The notes: generated from the sequence alone by a model not told the origin. A stretch of DNA of 55,100 bases from a bacterium UBP2_UBA2255 (GCA_002347565.1 DDXR01000014.1:1-55100); one strand, 5' to 3'; shown: positions 1-8,462, numbered from the stretch's first letter. Numbers and translations are program-made.

Positions 1-612
1 GATCGCGTTCCAGCGGGCCTGCATCCGGATATACGACGGGAACAGCAGGCCGCCGGCCTCGGTCCAGTCCAGCGTCATGGCGAACTCCTTGACCGGCCAT
101 TTCAGCTTGGGCATGGAGAACGTGGACTTCCGCAGCCCGCCGCTGGCCGGGTCCACCAGCAGCTCGCCGGCGACATCGCCGCCCTTGGGCTTCCTCGGTT
201 GGAAGCTGATCGCGGCCAGCCCGTCCGCGCCGGATCCGACCGAGCACTCGATCGCAGGGTCGGTCAGCGTGGGCAGCTCCACCGACTGCGAATGCTTCCC
301 CTCCTTCCCGTCCTTCCTGTCCTCTCGTTCCCTGCGCCTGGCGTCGCTGGAGTAGATCAGCGAATCGGTCACCAGCGACCCGTTGACGTAGCGCCGCCAG
401 CTGCGGAAGGTGTCCACTTTTTCGACGTTGCCCTGCTTGTCGAGGGTGTGCATCAGCGCCAGCGAATGGTAGCTGTAGCTGGCCTTGGATTGCCGCTCGC
501 GCTGCTCGTCCAGCCGCTGCTGGACTTTGGCGACCAGCGGGTCCTGGGCCGCAGCGTTGACGAATAATCCCAACAACAGGATGAAGGAAAAACTTCCGGT
601 GGTGCGGGTCAT
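1..612 (-). CDS. Exported protein, C-terminally truncated by window edge (LolA-like?)
   Basis: The reading frame is open from an ATG at 612 to the left edge, giving 204 residues without the C-terminus. An SD-like AGGAC lies just upstream. Residues 1-23 form a signal peptide (MTRTTG, then FSFILLLGLFVNAAAQ). The next part is helical and charged (VQQRLDEQRERQ), followed by a very basic/acidic linker (ARRREREDRKDGKEGK). The final part (GELLVDPASGGLRKSTFSMP...LFPSYIRM) reads like the strand pattern of LolA/LppX-type lipoprotein-carrier folds, where a 'D-P-x-S/T-G' turn precedes lipid-facing strands. That assignment rests on pattern only. It would act in the periplasm. A perfect 7-bp hairpin (631-647) lies in its leader. 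Confidence 0.6.
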   Translation of the reverse strand, partial: MTRTTGSFSFILLLGLFVNAAAQDPLVAKVQQRLDEQRERQSKASYSYHSLALMHTLDKQGNVEKVDTFRSWRRYVNGSLVTDSLIYSSDARRREREDRKDGKEGKHSQSVELPTLTDPAIECSVGSGADGLAAISFQPRKPKGGDVAGELLVDPASGGLRKSTFSMPKLKWPVKEFAMTLDWTEAGGLLFPSYIRMQARWNAI

Positions 613-630
613 CTGTGTGTCCTATTTGCG

Positions 631-647
631 TGCGTATGGAATACGCA
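631..647 (-). other. Hairpin in 5' leader of the exported protein
   Basis: TGCGTAT-GGA-ATACGCA is a perfect 7-bp stem with a 3-base loop, about 20 bases upstream of the start codon at 612. It may affect mRNA stability or translation; no known riboswitch is recognised. Confidence 0.4.
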
Positions 648-679
648 GGCCTGGTGCGGTTTGTTCCAGCGAACTTCGC

Positions 680-793
680 CCCCTCTATCAAGAGGGAAAC
701 AAGGCATGCACCGAGCATGCCGAGGTGGGCGGGTATCGGCTTACAACCGCCTCATTGACCTAACCCCGACCCCTTCCCCACGGGGGAAGGGGC
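680..793 (+). repeat. Interspersed intergenic repeat, copy A
   Basis: The element begins with the inverted repeat CCCTCTATCAAGAGGG (681-696) and ends with CCCCTTCCCC-ACG-GGGGAAGGGG (770-792), preceded by the motif TTGACCTAACCCC. The same two-hairpin layout occurs at 1588-1680 (direct) and 53131-53230 (inverted). It lies directly against the 3' end of the inositol-monophosphatase-family gene, so its G/C hairpin may also act as a transcript end. Confidence 0.75.
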
Positions 794-797
794 GCGG

Positions 798-1568
798 TCA
801 CTGCAGCACGTCGATCATCGCCCGGTGGACCAGCCCGTTGCTGGCCAGGCACTCCGGGACGTAGAGGTCGAAGGGCGAGCCGTCGAGGCGCGACACGGTG
901 CCGCCGGCTTCCGTAACCAGCAGGCTGGCGGCGGCCATGTCCCAGGGCTTGAGCTTGATCTCCCAGAACCCGTCGAACCGGCCGCAGGCCACGTATGCCA
1001 GGTCCAGCGCCGCCGAGCCCGGCCGCCGCACCGCCTGCGCCCGCTTGATGAAGCGGCGGAAGTGGTCGAGATTGTCCCGCTCCGAGGTGTGGACGTCGTA
1101 GGGGAAGCCGGTCGCCAGCAGGCTCTTGGACAGCTCGGCCTGGCGCGAGACCTTGATGCGCGAGCCGTTGAGGAAAGCACCGTGCCCGCGCCGCGCCGTG
1201 AACAGCTCCTTCAGGTTCGGGTTGCAGACCGCGCCGGCCTGCACCCGACCCTCGTGCGCGAAGGCGATGGACACGCACCAACAGGGGAACCGGTGGGCAT
1301 AGTTGGTGGTGCCGTCCAGCGGGTCGATGATCCAGCGGCGGGCGGACGGACGGCGCTCGGCCTCGCTCTCCTCGGTCATGATGTCATCGTTGGGGAACGC
1401 CTTGCGCAGGGCTTTGACCACGAGCGCTTCGGCGGCGCGGTCGGCCTCGGTCACCAGGTCGATGGCGCCCTTGTAGTCGACGCGGACGCCGCGGACGGCC
1501 ATCGCCGTCAGCAGCTTCCCGGCCCGGCGAGCCGCCGCGGCGGCGGCCTTGAGCTCGAGTTCGTACAT
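798..1568 (-). CDS. suhB: Inositol monophosphatase family protein
   Basis: This 256-residue soluble enzyme belongs to the Mg-dependent inositol-phosphatase/fructose-1,6-bisphosphatase-like family. All family signatures are present: an EES acidic motif near residue 70, the metal-binding DPLDGTTNY, and the C-terminal WDMAAASLLVTEAGG. Length is normal for SuhB/IMPase. The start at 1568 (MYELELK) is chosen because AAGGAT lies 5-6 bases upstream; a longer frame to 1634 would run through the repeat. The physiological substrate (inositol phosphate, or a role like SuhB in rRNA antitermination) cannot be told from sequence. The gene lies alone between two direct repeat copies with no close operon partner. 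Confidence 0.92.
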   Translation of the reverse strand: MYELELKAAAAAARRAGKLLTAMAVRGVRVDYKGAIDLVTEADRAAEALVVKALRKAFPNDDIMTEESEAERRPSARRWIIDPLDGTTNYAHRFPCWCVSIAFAHEGRVQAGAVCNPNLKELFTARRGHGAFLNGSRIKVSRQAELSKSLLATGFPYDVHTSERDNLDHFRRFIKRAQAVRRPGSAALDLAYVACGRFDGFWEIKLKPWDMAAASLLVTEAGGTVSRLDGSPFDLYVPECLASNGLVHRAMIDVLQ

Positions 1569-1587
1569 GCTGTATCCTTGAGGGTAT

Positions 1588-1680
1588 GTCCTCTCTATCA
1601 AGAGGGGGATAAGAGGTGTCTGAAGGGCCAACATTTGCTCAATGACCTAACCCCAGCCCCTTCCCCCATGGGGAAGGGGC
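1588..1680 (+). repeat. Interspersed intergenic repeat, copy B
   Basis: It has the same organisation and orientation as copy A: CTCTATCAAGAGGGGG near 1592-1607, then AATGACCTAACCCCAGCC and the hairpin CCCCTTCCCC-CAT-GGGGAAGGGG (1657-1679). It starts about 20 bases upstream of the inositol-phosphatase start codon, so that gene is bracketed by direct repeats. Confidence 0.75.
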
Positions 1681-1739
1681 GTTGCAGCCCAGAGTATACA
1701 GGCCGCGCGCCCGCGTGTCAAGAACAAACGAGAAAAGCG

Positions 1740-1768
1740 CTGGCATTCGCCCGGTTTTGTGCTATAAT
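1740..1768 (+). promoter_or_regulatory. Sigma-70-like promoter, probably leaderless
   Basis: -35 CTGGCA (1740-1745), 17-base spacer ending TTTTGTGC, and a perfect -10 TATAAT (1763-1768). The GTG start of the downstream permease is only 7 bases past the -10, where transcription should begin, so the mRNA would have no leader. Confidence 0.6.
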
Positions 1769-1774
1769 CGATCT

Positions 1775-2551
1775 GTGTTTTTGACATGGCAGACATACGC
1801 GATCGTCCTGCCGGCGGTGTTCTTCGCCGGCTTCGTGGACGCCATCGCCGGCGGCGGCGGTCTGATCTCCATCCCCGCCTACCTGGCCGCCGGCCTGCCG
1901 CCGCACTTCGTGCTGGGCAACAACAAGTTCTCCTCGTCGTTCGGCACGCTGTTCGCGGCCCTGCGCTACCACCGGGAGAAGCTGATCGACCTGCCGGTGG
2001 CGCTGGTGTCGGCGTCCTTCGCGCTGGCCGGCTCCTATGGCGGCAGCAGGGCGGTGCTGCTGGTCGACCCCGGTTTCCTGCGGTACGTCCTGCTGGCGCT
2101 GATCCCGGCGATCACCGTGTTCACCCTGCTCAACCAGGACCTGGGGAGGCACGACCGCTCGGGCACGGTGGCCCATGGCACCAAGTACCCGCTGGCCGCC
2201 GCCGCGGCGGCTGCGATCGGCTTCTACGACGGCTTCTTCGGGCCGGGCACCGGCAGCTTCCTGATCCTGTTCTACACCCTGGCGCTGAAGTACGACTTCG
2301 TCACGGCCAACGCCAACACCAAGGTGGTGAACCTGGCCTCCAACGTGGCGGCGGTGGCCGCCTTCATGGCGGCCGGCAAGGTGGCCTACGCCATCGGCGT
2401 CCCCGCGGCGGCCTGCGGCGTCGCCGGGAACCTGCTGGGCGCCAGGCTGGCGGTGCGGCGCGGGGCCAGGGCCATCCGGCCGGTGTTCCTCGGCGTGCTG
2501 GCGCTGCTGTTCGCCAAGGTCGTCTACGACCTGGTGATGTCGAGGATATAG
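1775..2551 (+). CDS. TauE/SafE-family membrane permease
   Basis: This 258-residue integral membrane protein belongs to the sulfite/organosulfonate exporter TauE/SafE family (formerly DUF81). It shows the two family repeats: FAGFVDAIAGGGGLISIPAYL with NNKFSSSFGT near the N-terminus, and IGFYDGFFGPGTGSFLILF with NANTKVVNLASN in the second half. About eight hydrophobic segments are visible. The start is taken as GTG 1775 (VFLTWQTY), since the only upstream in-frame codons lie before the promoter's -10 box. No SD is present, consistent with a leaderless message. The substrate is unknown for most family members, and there is no sulfur-metabolism gene beside it. A second, half-size relative lies at 28314-28673. 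Confidence 0.88.
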   Translation: MFLTWQTYAIVLPAVFFAGFVDAIAGGGGLISIPAYLAAGLPPHFVLGNNKFSSSFGTLFAALRYHREKLIDLPVALVSASFALAGSYGGSRAVLLVDPGFLRYVLLALIPAITVFTLLNQDLGRHDRSGTVAHGTKYPLAAAAAAAIGFYDGFFGPGTGSFLILFYTLALKYDFVTANANTKVVNLASNVAAVAAFMAAGKVAYAIGVPAAACGVAGNLLGARLAVRRGARAIRPVFLGVLALLFAKVVYDLVMSRI

Positions 2552-2672
2552 AAATGGAACACGGATAACACTGACAGGACCGGATAGCCACGGATTGCAT
2601 TTCATCGGAGATCAGCGACGATCCAACAGATCCGCGTTATCCGCGTTCTGGTCAATCATTCATCGATCCAAT

Positions 2673-3047
2673 ATGCTGCCAGAGGATTTCGACAAGCTGG
2701 TCGACGAGGCCCTGGAGGGGCTGCCGGGGTTCTTCAAGGAAAAGATCGACAACGTCTCGGTGGTGGTCGAGGACTACCCTTCCGCCGCGGTGCTACGGGG
2801 ATTCGAGCCGCCGCGGCCCGGCAAGTTCGACCTGCTGGGCGTCTACATCGGCGTGCCGGTCACCGAGCGGCCGGCGCACCCCATGGCGGGCAAGCAGCCG
2901 GACCGGATCGAGCTCTACCAGAAGAACATCGAGTCCTGTTGCCGCAACGACCGCGAGATCGTCGAGCAGGTCCGCGCCACCGTGGTCCACGAGGTGGGCC
3001 ACTACTTCGGGCTGGACGAGGAGGCGCTGCGGGAGCTCGGGGCCTGA
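2673..3047 (+). CDS. Metallopeptidase-family (zincin, DUF1025-type) protein
   Basis: This 124-residue small cytoplasmic protein has the zinc-protease signature HEVGHYFGLDE near its C-terminus (H106, E107, H110, and an acidic third-ligand position at D115/E116). The N-terminus (LPEDFDKLVDEALEGLP..F) and the central LLGVYIGVPVTER, RIELYQKNI pattern are typical of the minimal metalloprotease family PF06262, whose usual length is 110-140 residues. The start at 2673 is set by the family N-terminus. The preceding 120 bases contain no clear SD, so expression may be weak or start-site dependent. The cellular substrate is unknown for the family. It stands alone between the permease and the large TPR gene. 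Confidence 0.88.
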   Translation: MLPEDFDKLVDEALEGLPGFFKEKIDNVSVVVEDYPSAAVLRGFEPPRPGKFDLLGVYIGVPVTERPAHPMAGKQPDRIELYQKNIESCCRNDREIVEQVRATVVHEVGHYFGLDEEALRELGA

Positions 3048-3103
3048 TCCCCGCCGGGTCGCGCTCCGCCCGCAACCGGCGCCGGGCCGGTCCCGGTTTG
3101 TCC

Positions 3104-3132
3104 TTGACTTGTCCCCGTCATTGTGCTATTTT
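3104..3132 (+). promoter_or_regulatory. Promoter of the large TPR gene
   Basis: -35 TTGACT (3104-3109), 17-base spacer, -10 TATTTT (3127-3132), with the recurrent TTGTGC just before the -10. A leader of about 50 bases precedes the start at 3191. Confidence 0.6.
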
Positions 3133-3190
3133 TAGACGTTGCCGCTCGACCATGGTGGCTCCAGCGCGAAATACCAGAAGGATCAGATAG

Positions 3191-6100
3191 ATGGCACCCC
3201 TCGCCGACTTCTTCATGCTCTCCAAGGAGCAGATCCTGCAGAAGGCCGACAAGCTGCGGCTGGAAGGCAGGCACGACAAGGCGGCCGAGCTGCTGGCGTC
3301 CGGGCTGAAGAACAACGCCGACGACTACGAGCTGCTGCTGGCCCTGGCCGCGGCCCATGTCGCCTGCAAGAAGGCGCGGGACGCGGTCCAGGCTCTGAAG
3401 AACGCCGTCTCGCTGGTGCCGTCCAAGGCGACCGAGGTGCTGGAGACGGCCGAGCGCTCCTACTTCACCGAGGAGCATTTCCCCGAACTGGGCGACATGG
3501 TGTTCGAGATGAACCTGTCGCGCCGCAACTTCGAGACGCCGATCAGGGTGCTGCGCGAGATGGCCGACAAGGACGTCGACATCCTGGCGGCGCGCTACGC
3601 CAAGGTCAAGGACTCGATCGACGGCTACGCCGGCCCGGCCCGGCCGGCCGGCCTGCTGGCCAAGGACATGGCGGTGTACTACGCCCTGGCGCTGCTCCAT
3701 GAGCGCCGGGGCCGGACCGTCCAGGCCCTCGAGCTGCTGGACACGGTGCTGGCCAAATCGCCGTCAGAGGACCGGGCGGTGCTGGACGCCGCCCTCAAGG
3801 TCGCGGGCCCGCACGCGTCCGAGCCGTCCGCCGCCCTGCGCTACGGCGACATTTTGGCCAAGGCCGGGAAGACGGACACCGCCCTCGACCTGTACGGCCA
3901 GGCGGCCGCGGCCGGGGCGGCGGACGAGGTCGGGGACCGGCTGGAGCGGCTGATCGCTTCCAGGGAGACGCTGGCCGCGGTCAACCTGCTGGCCCAGATC
4001 CGCATCCAGGCCCGCGATGCCGAGCGGGCCCTGCCGCTGGTCAAACGGGCCGCCCAGCTCGACCCCAAGCACCCCGAGACCTACCTGGGGCAGCTGCGCG
4101 AGATCGCCAAGCTGTCGGACACGGCCGAGGCCCACCTGGCCCTGGGCGACGCGGCGCTGGCGCGCGAGAAGCACGATCTGGCCCTGGCCGGCTTCGGACG
4201 GGTGATGGAGCTCGATCCCTCGCGGCTGGACGAGATCCTGGCCCGCTACCAGCAGATCCTGGCCAAGGCGCCGGGAAATTTCGAGGCCGCCACCCGCATC
4301 GTCGACGCCTACGTGGCGGCGGGCCGCACCGACCGGGTCATCAGCTCGCTGCGAGAGATGATCCGGAACGACGTCACGCTGATCGACATGGCGCTGGAAA
4401 AGCTGGACGACCTGCTGAAGGCCGACCTGGACAGGCCGGATGCCCTGGATTTCCTGGCGCAGTGCTACCTGGTGCGCAAGGAACCCGCCAAGGCGCTCAC
4501 CGTCTACCGCTACCTGGCCGGCCTGGGTCCGGAGCAGCTCGGAACCGCGCTGGGCGGCGTCCAGAAGCTGGCGGCCGCCGATCCCGGATCGCCCGAACCT
4601 CTGCTGGCCATGCTTTCCCTGCTGGTGGCGGCGCGGCAACGAGACCAGGCGGGCCTGCTGGGCGCCGAGCTGGCCAAGCGGCATCCGGCGCTGTGGGCCG
4701 ATTTCCTGCCCCTGCTGGAATCGGTCCTGCCCGGCGCTGACGGGGAGTACGCCGCGCGGCTGCTGGAGGTATGCGCCGCGCTCCAGGCCGCGGGCCAGGC
4801 CCACCCCGCGGTCGATTTCGTCAAGTGCTGCGCCCTGATGGATTCGGGCAGGCATGCCGATGCCAGTGCCGGGCTGCTGCGCCTGCACGGCGACCCGCAG
4901 GCCGCGGCCCTGGCCCGCGGCACCCTGCTGGAGTACTCACGGCAGCTTCCCGACGCCGGCATCATCCACCTGACGCTGGCCGACATCGCCCAGCAGGACA
5001 ACGACCCGTCCCAGATGGCGTCATCGCTGCTGGCGGCGGCCAGGGCCGACCAGTCCCTGCTGCCGCAGGTCAGCGCCAAGCTGCAGGAGCTGCTGAAGCT
5101 GACTCCGGACAACCTGGACCTGCAGCTGATCCAGTTGGAACTGCTGTACCAGCAGAACTACCTGGAAAAGGCGTTCGAGCAGGCCAGCCAGATCGTGGTC
5201 CGCTGGCCCGGCGCCGAGGGCGCCAAGGCCCACCTCAGGCTGGGGCAGGTCTTCGTCGAGAAGGGCGAGCTGACCAAGGCCGCCGCCAGTCTGCTCAAGG
5301 CGGTCGAGCTCGATGCCGCGCTGGCGCAGGCGGCCGCCGATGCCGTCCGCAAGCTGCTGGACATCGACGCCACCTCTCTGGCCGGGCGCTACGCCATGGC
5401 GCGGATCGGCGTCATCCTCGGGAAGTTCGACGAGGCTGTGGCCGACCTGATGGCGGTGGCGGGCCGCGACCCCCGCTGGGCCGAGAAGGTCCTGCCGGAC
5501 CTCAAGCAGATCATCTCCCTCGACCCGGCCAACTTCAGGGCGCTGCTGGCCGAGGCCAAGATCGACATCATGATGGGGCGCAACGACGAGGCGGTGACCG
5601 CCCTGTCGTCCGCGCTCGACATCTCGCCGGCCGCCAACGAGCAGATCGTCGGCGTCTACAAGCAGTTGCTGGAGCGCAACCCGGACCAGCCCAAGGTGCG
5701 TCTGGCGCTGGCCAAGGCGTACATCGCCCGAGGCGCGGTGGCCGCCGCGGTCAAGCTGATCGACGAGGCGGTGGCTGGCGACGAGGAGTTGTCCGAGCCG
5801 GCCGTCCGGCTGCTGCGCCTGGCGCAGGAGAAGGACGCGGCCGATGCGTCGCCCAGATACCTGCTGGCCCGGCTCTACGGCCGGCGGGGGGCGTACGACC
5901 AGAGCGTCCGGCTGCTGCGGGAGATCGTGACTGACAAGCCGGGCGAGGCCGGCGCGGTCGCGGCCGAGCTGCGGGCGGTGATCGAGCGCCAGCCCGGCGA
6001 CCACGAGGCCCGCTACCTGCTGGCGGACATCGAAGCAGCCGCGGACCGCCCGGAACGGGCCGTGGCCGAGCTGCGGCAGCTCGTCGAAGCCGCGCCGCTG

Positions 6101-7033
6101 CAGCAGCCGACAGTGCTCGACAAGCTCTCCGTGATCCTCGGCCGGCATCCCGACCAGGTCGACGCCCTGCTGCTGAGGTCCCGCCTGCTGGTTGCGGCCG
6201 GCGACCGCAGGACGGCCATGGACGGGTACGTCCGCGTCTGCGAACTGGAGCCGGGTCTGCGCCAACCGGTGGCGGCAGAGATCGAGAAGCTGCGGGCCGA
6301 CGAGCCCGACCTGCCCGAGGCCTGCGAGGCCCTGGGCATGATCTATTTTGAGAGCGGTAAGTTCACCCTGGCCCGGGACCTGCTGTCCAAGGCGGCGGAC
6401 ACGCTGGCCGATCCCGAGCGCCGGATCCGGGCCGGATTCTACCTGGCCGAGAGCTTTCTGGCCCTGCGGGACGAGGTGCGGGCCGAGGAGGCGATGAACA
6501 GGATCCGCCAGAGCATGCCAGACGCCGGGGACGTCTACAAGGCCATGCGCCGCTTCTCCACCCGCCGGCTGCAGGTGGAGATCGACAAGGCCCACCAGGC
6601 GGTGCAGGAGGCGCCCGACGACGAGTTCCGCAAGATCGACCTGGCCACCAAGCTGCTGACCATCGAGAAGTACGACGCCGCCGTCAACCTGCTGGCGTTC
6701 AAGCCGCGGGACCCGGAGATCGCCAACCGCCGGCTGTTGCTGCTGGGACGCGCCCTGCTCGGCCGGCGCGAGGCCTACACCGCGGCCGAGCTGCTGCGCC
6801 AGGTGGCGCTGGACGAGCGGCCGTTGTCGCGCTTCCAGATGGAGGTCTGCTACCTGCTGGGACAGTGCTACGAGGCCATCGGCAACCACGCCGCGGCGGT
6901 GGCGGCCTTCCGCACCGTCTACATGGACCAGACCGACTTCCGGGACGTCAAGCGCAAACTGGAGCTCAACGCCGAGAAGGCCGTGCTCAAGGAGCTGGGC
7001 CGCCGGGCCACGATGCTGGAGGCGGTGGCCTGA
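3191..7033 (+). CDS. Large tetratricopeptide-repeat protein
   Basis: This 1280-residue protein is built almost wholly of TPR-like helix pairs from residue 10 to the C-terminus. Typical A-helix/B-helix patterns recur (for example AAELLASGLKNNADDYELLLALAAAH, written here only in part as LLASGLKNN; ALALLHERRGRTVQALELLD; LAKAYIARGAVAAAVKLIDEA). No signal peptide or membrane segment is evident, so it is probably a cytoplasmic scaffold. An SD AAGGATC lies 9 bases ahead of ATG 3191; a second ATG at 3224 (MLSKEQIL) is possible. It has its own promoter and a strong downstream hairpin (7084-7121), so it is monocistronic. Partner proteins cannot be inferred. The amino-acid composition is rich in Ala/Leu/Asp with no enzyme domain. 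Confidence 0.9.
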   Translation: MAPLADFFMLSKEQILQKADKLRLEGRHDKAAELLASGLKNNADDYELLLALAAAHVACKKARDAVQALKNAVSLVPSKATEVLETAERSYFTEEHFPELGDMVFEMNLSRRNFETPIRVLREMADKDVDILAARYAKVKDSIDGYAGPARPAGLLAKDMAVYYALALLHERRGRTVQALELLDTVLAKSPSEDRAVLDAALKVAGPHASEPSAALRYGDILAKAGKTDTALDLYGQAAAAGAADEVGDRLERLIASRETLAAVNLLAQIRIQARDAERALPLVKRAAQLDPKHPETYLGQLREIAKLSDTAEAHLALGDAALAREKHDLALAGFGRVMELDPSRLDEILARYQQILAKAPGNFEAATRIVDAYVAAGRTDRVISSLREMIRNDVTLIDMALEKLDDLLKADLDRPDALDFLAQCYLVRKEPAKALTVYRYLAGLGPEQLGTALGGVQKLAAADPGSPEPLLAMLSLLVAARQRDQAGLLGAELAKRHPALWADFLPLLESVLPGADGEYAARLLEVCAALQAAGQAHPAVDFVKCCALMDSGRHADASAGLLRLHGDPQAAALARGTLLEYSRQLPDAGIIHLTLADIAQQDNDPSQMASSLLAAARADQSLLPQVSAKLQELLKLTPDNLDLQLIQLELLYQQNYLEKAFEQASQIVVRWPGAEGAKAHLRLGQVFVEKGELTKAAASLLKAVELDAALAQAAADAVRKLLDIDATSLAGRYAMARIGVILGKFDEAVADLMAVAGRDPRWAEKVLPDLKQIISLDPANFRALLAEAKIDIMMGRNDEAVTALSSALDISPAANEQIVGVYKQLLERNPDQPKVRLALAKAYIARGAVAAAVKLIDEAVAGDEELSEPAVRLLRLAQEKDAADASPRYLLARLYGRRGAYDQSVRLLREIVTDKPGEAGAVAAELRAVIERQPGDHEARYLLADIEAAADRPERAVAELRQLVEAAPLQQPTVLDKLSVILGRHPDQVDALLLRSRLLVAAGDRRTAMDGYVRVCELEPGLRQPVAAEIEKLRADEPDLPEACEALGMIYFESGKFTLARDLLSKAADTLADPERRIRAGFYLAESFLALRDEVRAEEAMNRIRQSMPDAGDVYKAMRRFSTRRLQVEIDKAHQAVQEAPDDEFRKIDLATKLLTIEKYDAAVNLLAFKPRDPEIANRRLLLLGRALLGRREAYTAAELLRQVALDERPLSRFQMEVCYLLGQCYEAIGNHAAAVAAFRTVYMDQTDFRDVKRKLELNAEKAVLKELGRRATMLEAVA

Positions 7034-7083
7034 GCGCCCAGCGCGGGAAACCACTCCTCCGCCCCACCACAACGCAATGCCCG

Positions 7084-7121
7084 CAAGAAGATGAGAACTG
7101 GCGCTGGTTCTCATCTTCTTG
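7084..7121 (+). terminator. 15-bp perfect hairpin after the TPR gene
   Basis: CAAGAAGATGAGAAC pairs perfectly with GTTCTCATCTTCTTG across an 8-base loop (7099-7106). It sits 50 bases past the TPR stop. There is no clean T-run after it, so it may be a 3' stabilising structure as well as a terminator. Confidence 0.65.
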
Positions 7122-7175
7122 ATCGTGGTTGGAACCCCCGGGATGGGGACTATCAAACAGACACGGAGCATCATC

Positions 7176-7796
7176 ATGGGGTTGACCAACACGCTCGGCA
7201 CCCTGTTCTTCAAGTGGCGCAGCTACACGCCCATCCCCCTGCTGGTCGCCATGCTGGTGCTGGCCCGGCCCACGCTGCCGAGCATCGTCATCGGCCTGCT
7301 GATCGCGCTAGCCGGCGAGCTGGCCCGCATCTGGGCGGTGTCCTACGCCGGCGGCGCCACCCGCACGCTGACCCCGGGCGTGGGCCGATTGATCACCGGC
7401 GGTCCGTTCGGCCACGTGCGCAATCCGCTCTACGTGGGGAATTTCCTGCTCTCGCTGGGCCTGCTGGTGGCGGCTTGGCCGTCCAAATGGTCATTTGTCA
7501 CTGGCACGATCGAGATTCCCTGGCTGCTGCCGGTGTTCCTGGCCGCCTTCGCCCTGCAGTACGGCTTCATCGTGGCGCTGGAGGAATCCACCCTGCGGGC
7601 CAGCCTGGGCCAGGTGTTCGCCGATTACTGCAAGGCAGTGCCGCGCTGGCTGCCGCGGCTGACCGCCTACGGCGACAAGTTCCCGGCCGAGGGCGATTTC
7701 AAGGCGGCGGTGCGCTCCGACCGCCGCAGCATCCAGTCGTCCTGCCTGGTGCTGCTGGTGCTGGTGATCATGTACATCGTCCGCCTGCCGCGCTGA
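7176..7796 (+). CDS. Isoprenylcysteine/phospholipid methyltransferase-like membrane protein
   Basis: This 206-residue membrane protein resembles the ICMT/PEMT (phospholipid methyltransferase) fold. About four to five hydrophobic segments are visible. The conserved core G-P-F-G-H-V-R-N-P-L-Y-V-G-N is present (residues about 73-87), the family's SAM-binding 'RHPxYxG' region, with a later acidic/Glu-rich segment (ALEESTLRASLGQVFADYCKAVPRW) matching the C-terminal family pattern E...L...G..Y..Y....PR. ATG 7176 is chosen for the GGAG located 9 bases upstream; in-frame ATG 7143 is an alternative. The acceptor (lipid, protein or small molecule) is unknown. The macro-domain gene follows closely. Confidence 0.82.
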   Translation: MGLTNTLGTLFFKWRSYTPIPLLVAMLVLARPTLPSIVIGLLIALAGELARIWAVSYAGGATRTLTPGVGRLITGGPFGHVRNPLYVGNFLLSLGLLVAAWPSKWSFVTGTIEIPWLLPVFLAAFALQYGFIVALEESTLRASLGQVFADYCKAVPRWLPRLTAYGDKFPAEGDFKAAVRSDRRSIQSSCLVLLVLVIMYIVRLPR

Positions 7797-7815
7797 CGGC
7801 ATCCGCCCGCCCTCC

Positions 7816-8346
7816 TTGCGCCCCCCCGCAAACATCACCGCCGTCCTCGGCGACATCACAACCCAGCGCGTCGACGCCATCGTCAACGCCGCCAACGAAT
7901 CCTTGTTGGGGGGCGGCGGCGTGGACGGCGCGATCCACCGCGCCGCAGGACCGGGCCTGCTGGCGGAGTGCCGCACGCTGGGCGGCTGCGCGACTGGCCA
8001 GGCCAAGATCACCAAAGGGTACGGTCTGCCCTCGAAGCGTGTGATCCACACGGTCGGACCGGTCTGGCGCGGCGGCGGCCGCGGCGAGGACGAACTGCTG
8101 GCAAACTGCTACCGCAGGTGCTTCGAGTTGGCGATCAGCAATGGCTTCACGTCCCTGGCCTTTCCCGCCATTTCCACCGGCGCCTACGGGTTCCCGACCG
8201 GCCGCGCCGCCGCCATCGCCGCCAGGGAAGCGCGCGCGTTCCTGTCACGGCCGACCTCGGTGGAGCGCATCGTGTTCGTCTGTTTCGACCGCGCGACGCA
8301 CCGTGCATACCAAAAGGAACTTGCTGGTCAATATGACAACACCTGA
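7816..8346 (+). CDS. Macro-domain protein (ADP-ribose/O-acetyl-ADP-ribose hydrolase type)
   Basis: This 176-residue protein has the complete macro-domain signature: GDITTQRVDAIVNAANESLLGGGGVDGAIHRAAG at the N-terminus (the ADP-ribose-binding loop and catalytic Asn/Gly-rich segment), then RVIHTVGPVW, and PAISTGAYGFP before the C-terminal helices. These residues match the MacroD/YmdB group, which removes ADP-ribose from proteins or deacetylates O-acetyl-ADP-ribose. The frame has no good ATG; the start is taken at TTG 7816, immediately before the domain and 20 bases after the preceding stop. There is no convincing SD, so translational coupling with the upstream methyltransferase gene is likely. 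Confidence 0.9.
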   Translation: MRPPANITAVLGDITTQRVDAIVNAANESLLGGGGVDGAIHRAAGPGLLAECRTLGGCATGQAKITKGYGLPSKRVIHTVGPVWRGGGRGEDELLANCYRRCFELAISNGFTSLAFPAISTGAYGFPTGRAAAIAAREARAFLSRPTSVERIVFVCFDRATHRAYQKELAGQYDNT

Positions 8347-8396
8347 TACGCTTGACCCCCGTGAGAGAGTCACCGATCCTGGAATCTTGAAGAGAA

Positions 8397-8422
8397 GCCC
8401 CGGCCAGATCACTGGCCGGGGC
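8397..8422 (-). terminator. Terminator between convergent macro-domain and FecR genes
   Basis: GCCCCGGCCAG-ATCA-CTGGCCGGGGC is a perfect 11-bp stem. On the minus strand it is followed by TTCTCTT, fitting the end of the FecR transcript; it can also serve the convergent plus-strand gene. Confidence 0.7.
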
Positions 8423-8462
8423 CCTGTCATCAAATGGGGGGATCGTTTCTCGTCACCGCCGT

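Noticed and set aside
5021..7213. A 730-codon minus-strand frame across the large TPR gene
   Set aside because: GC-rich DNA yields long antisense frames; composition is Gln/Gly/Arg/Leu-rich without any family pattern, while the plus strand has regular TPRs.
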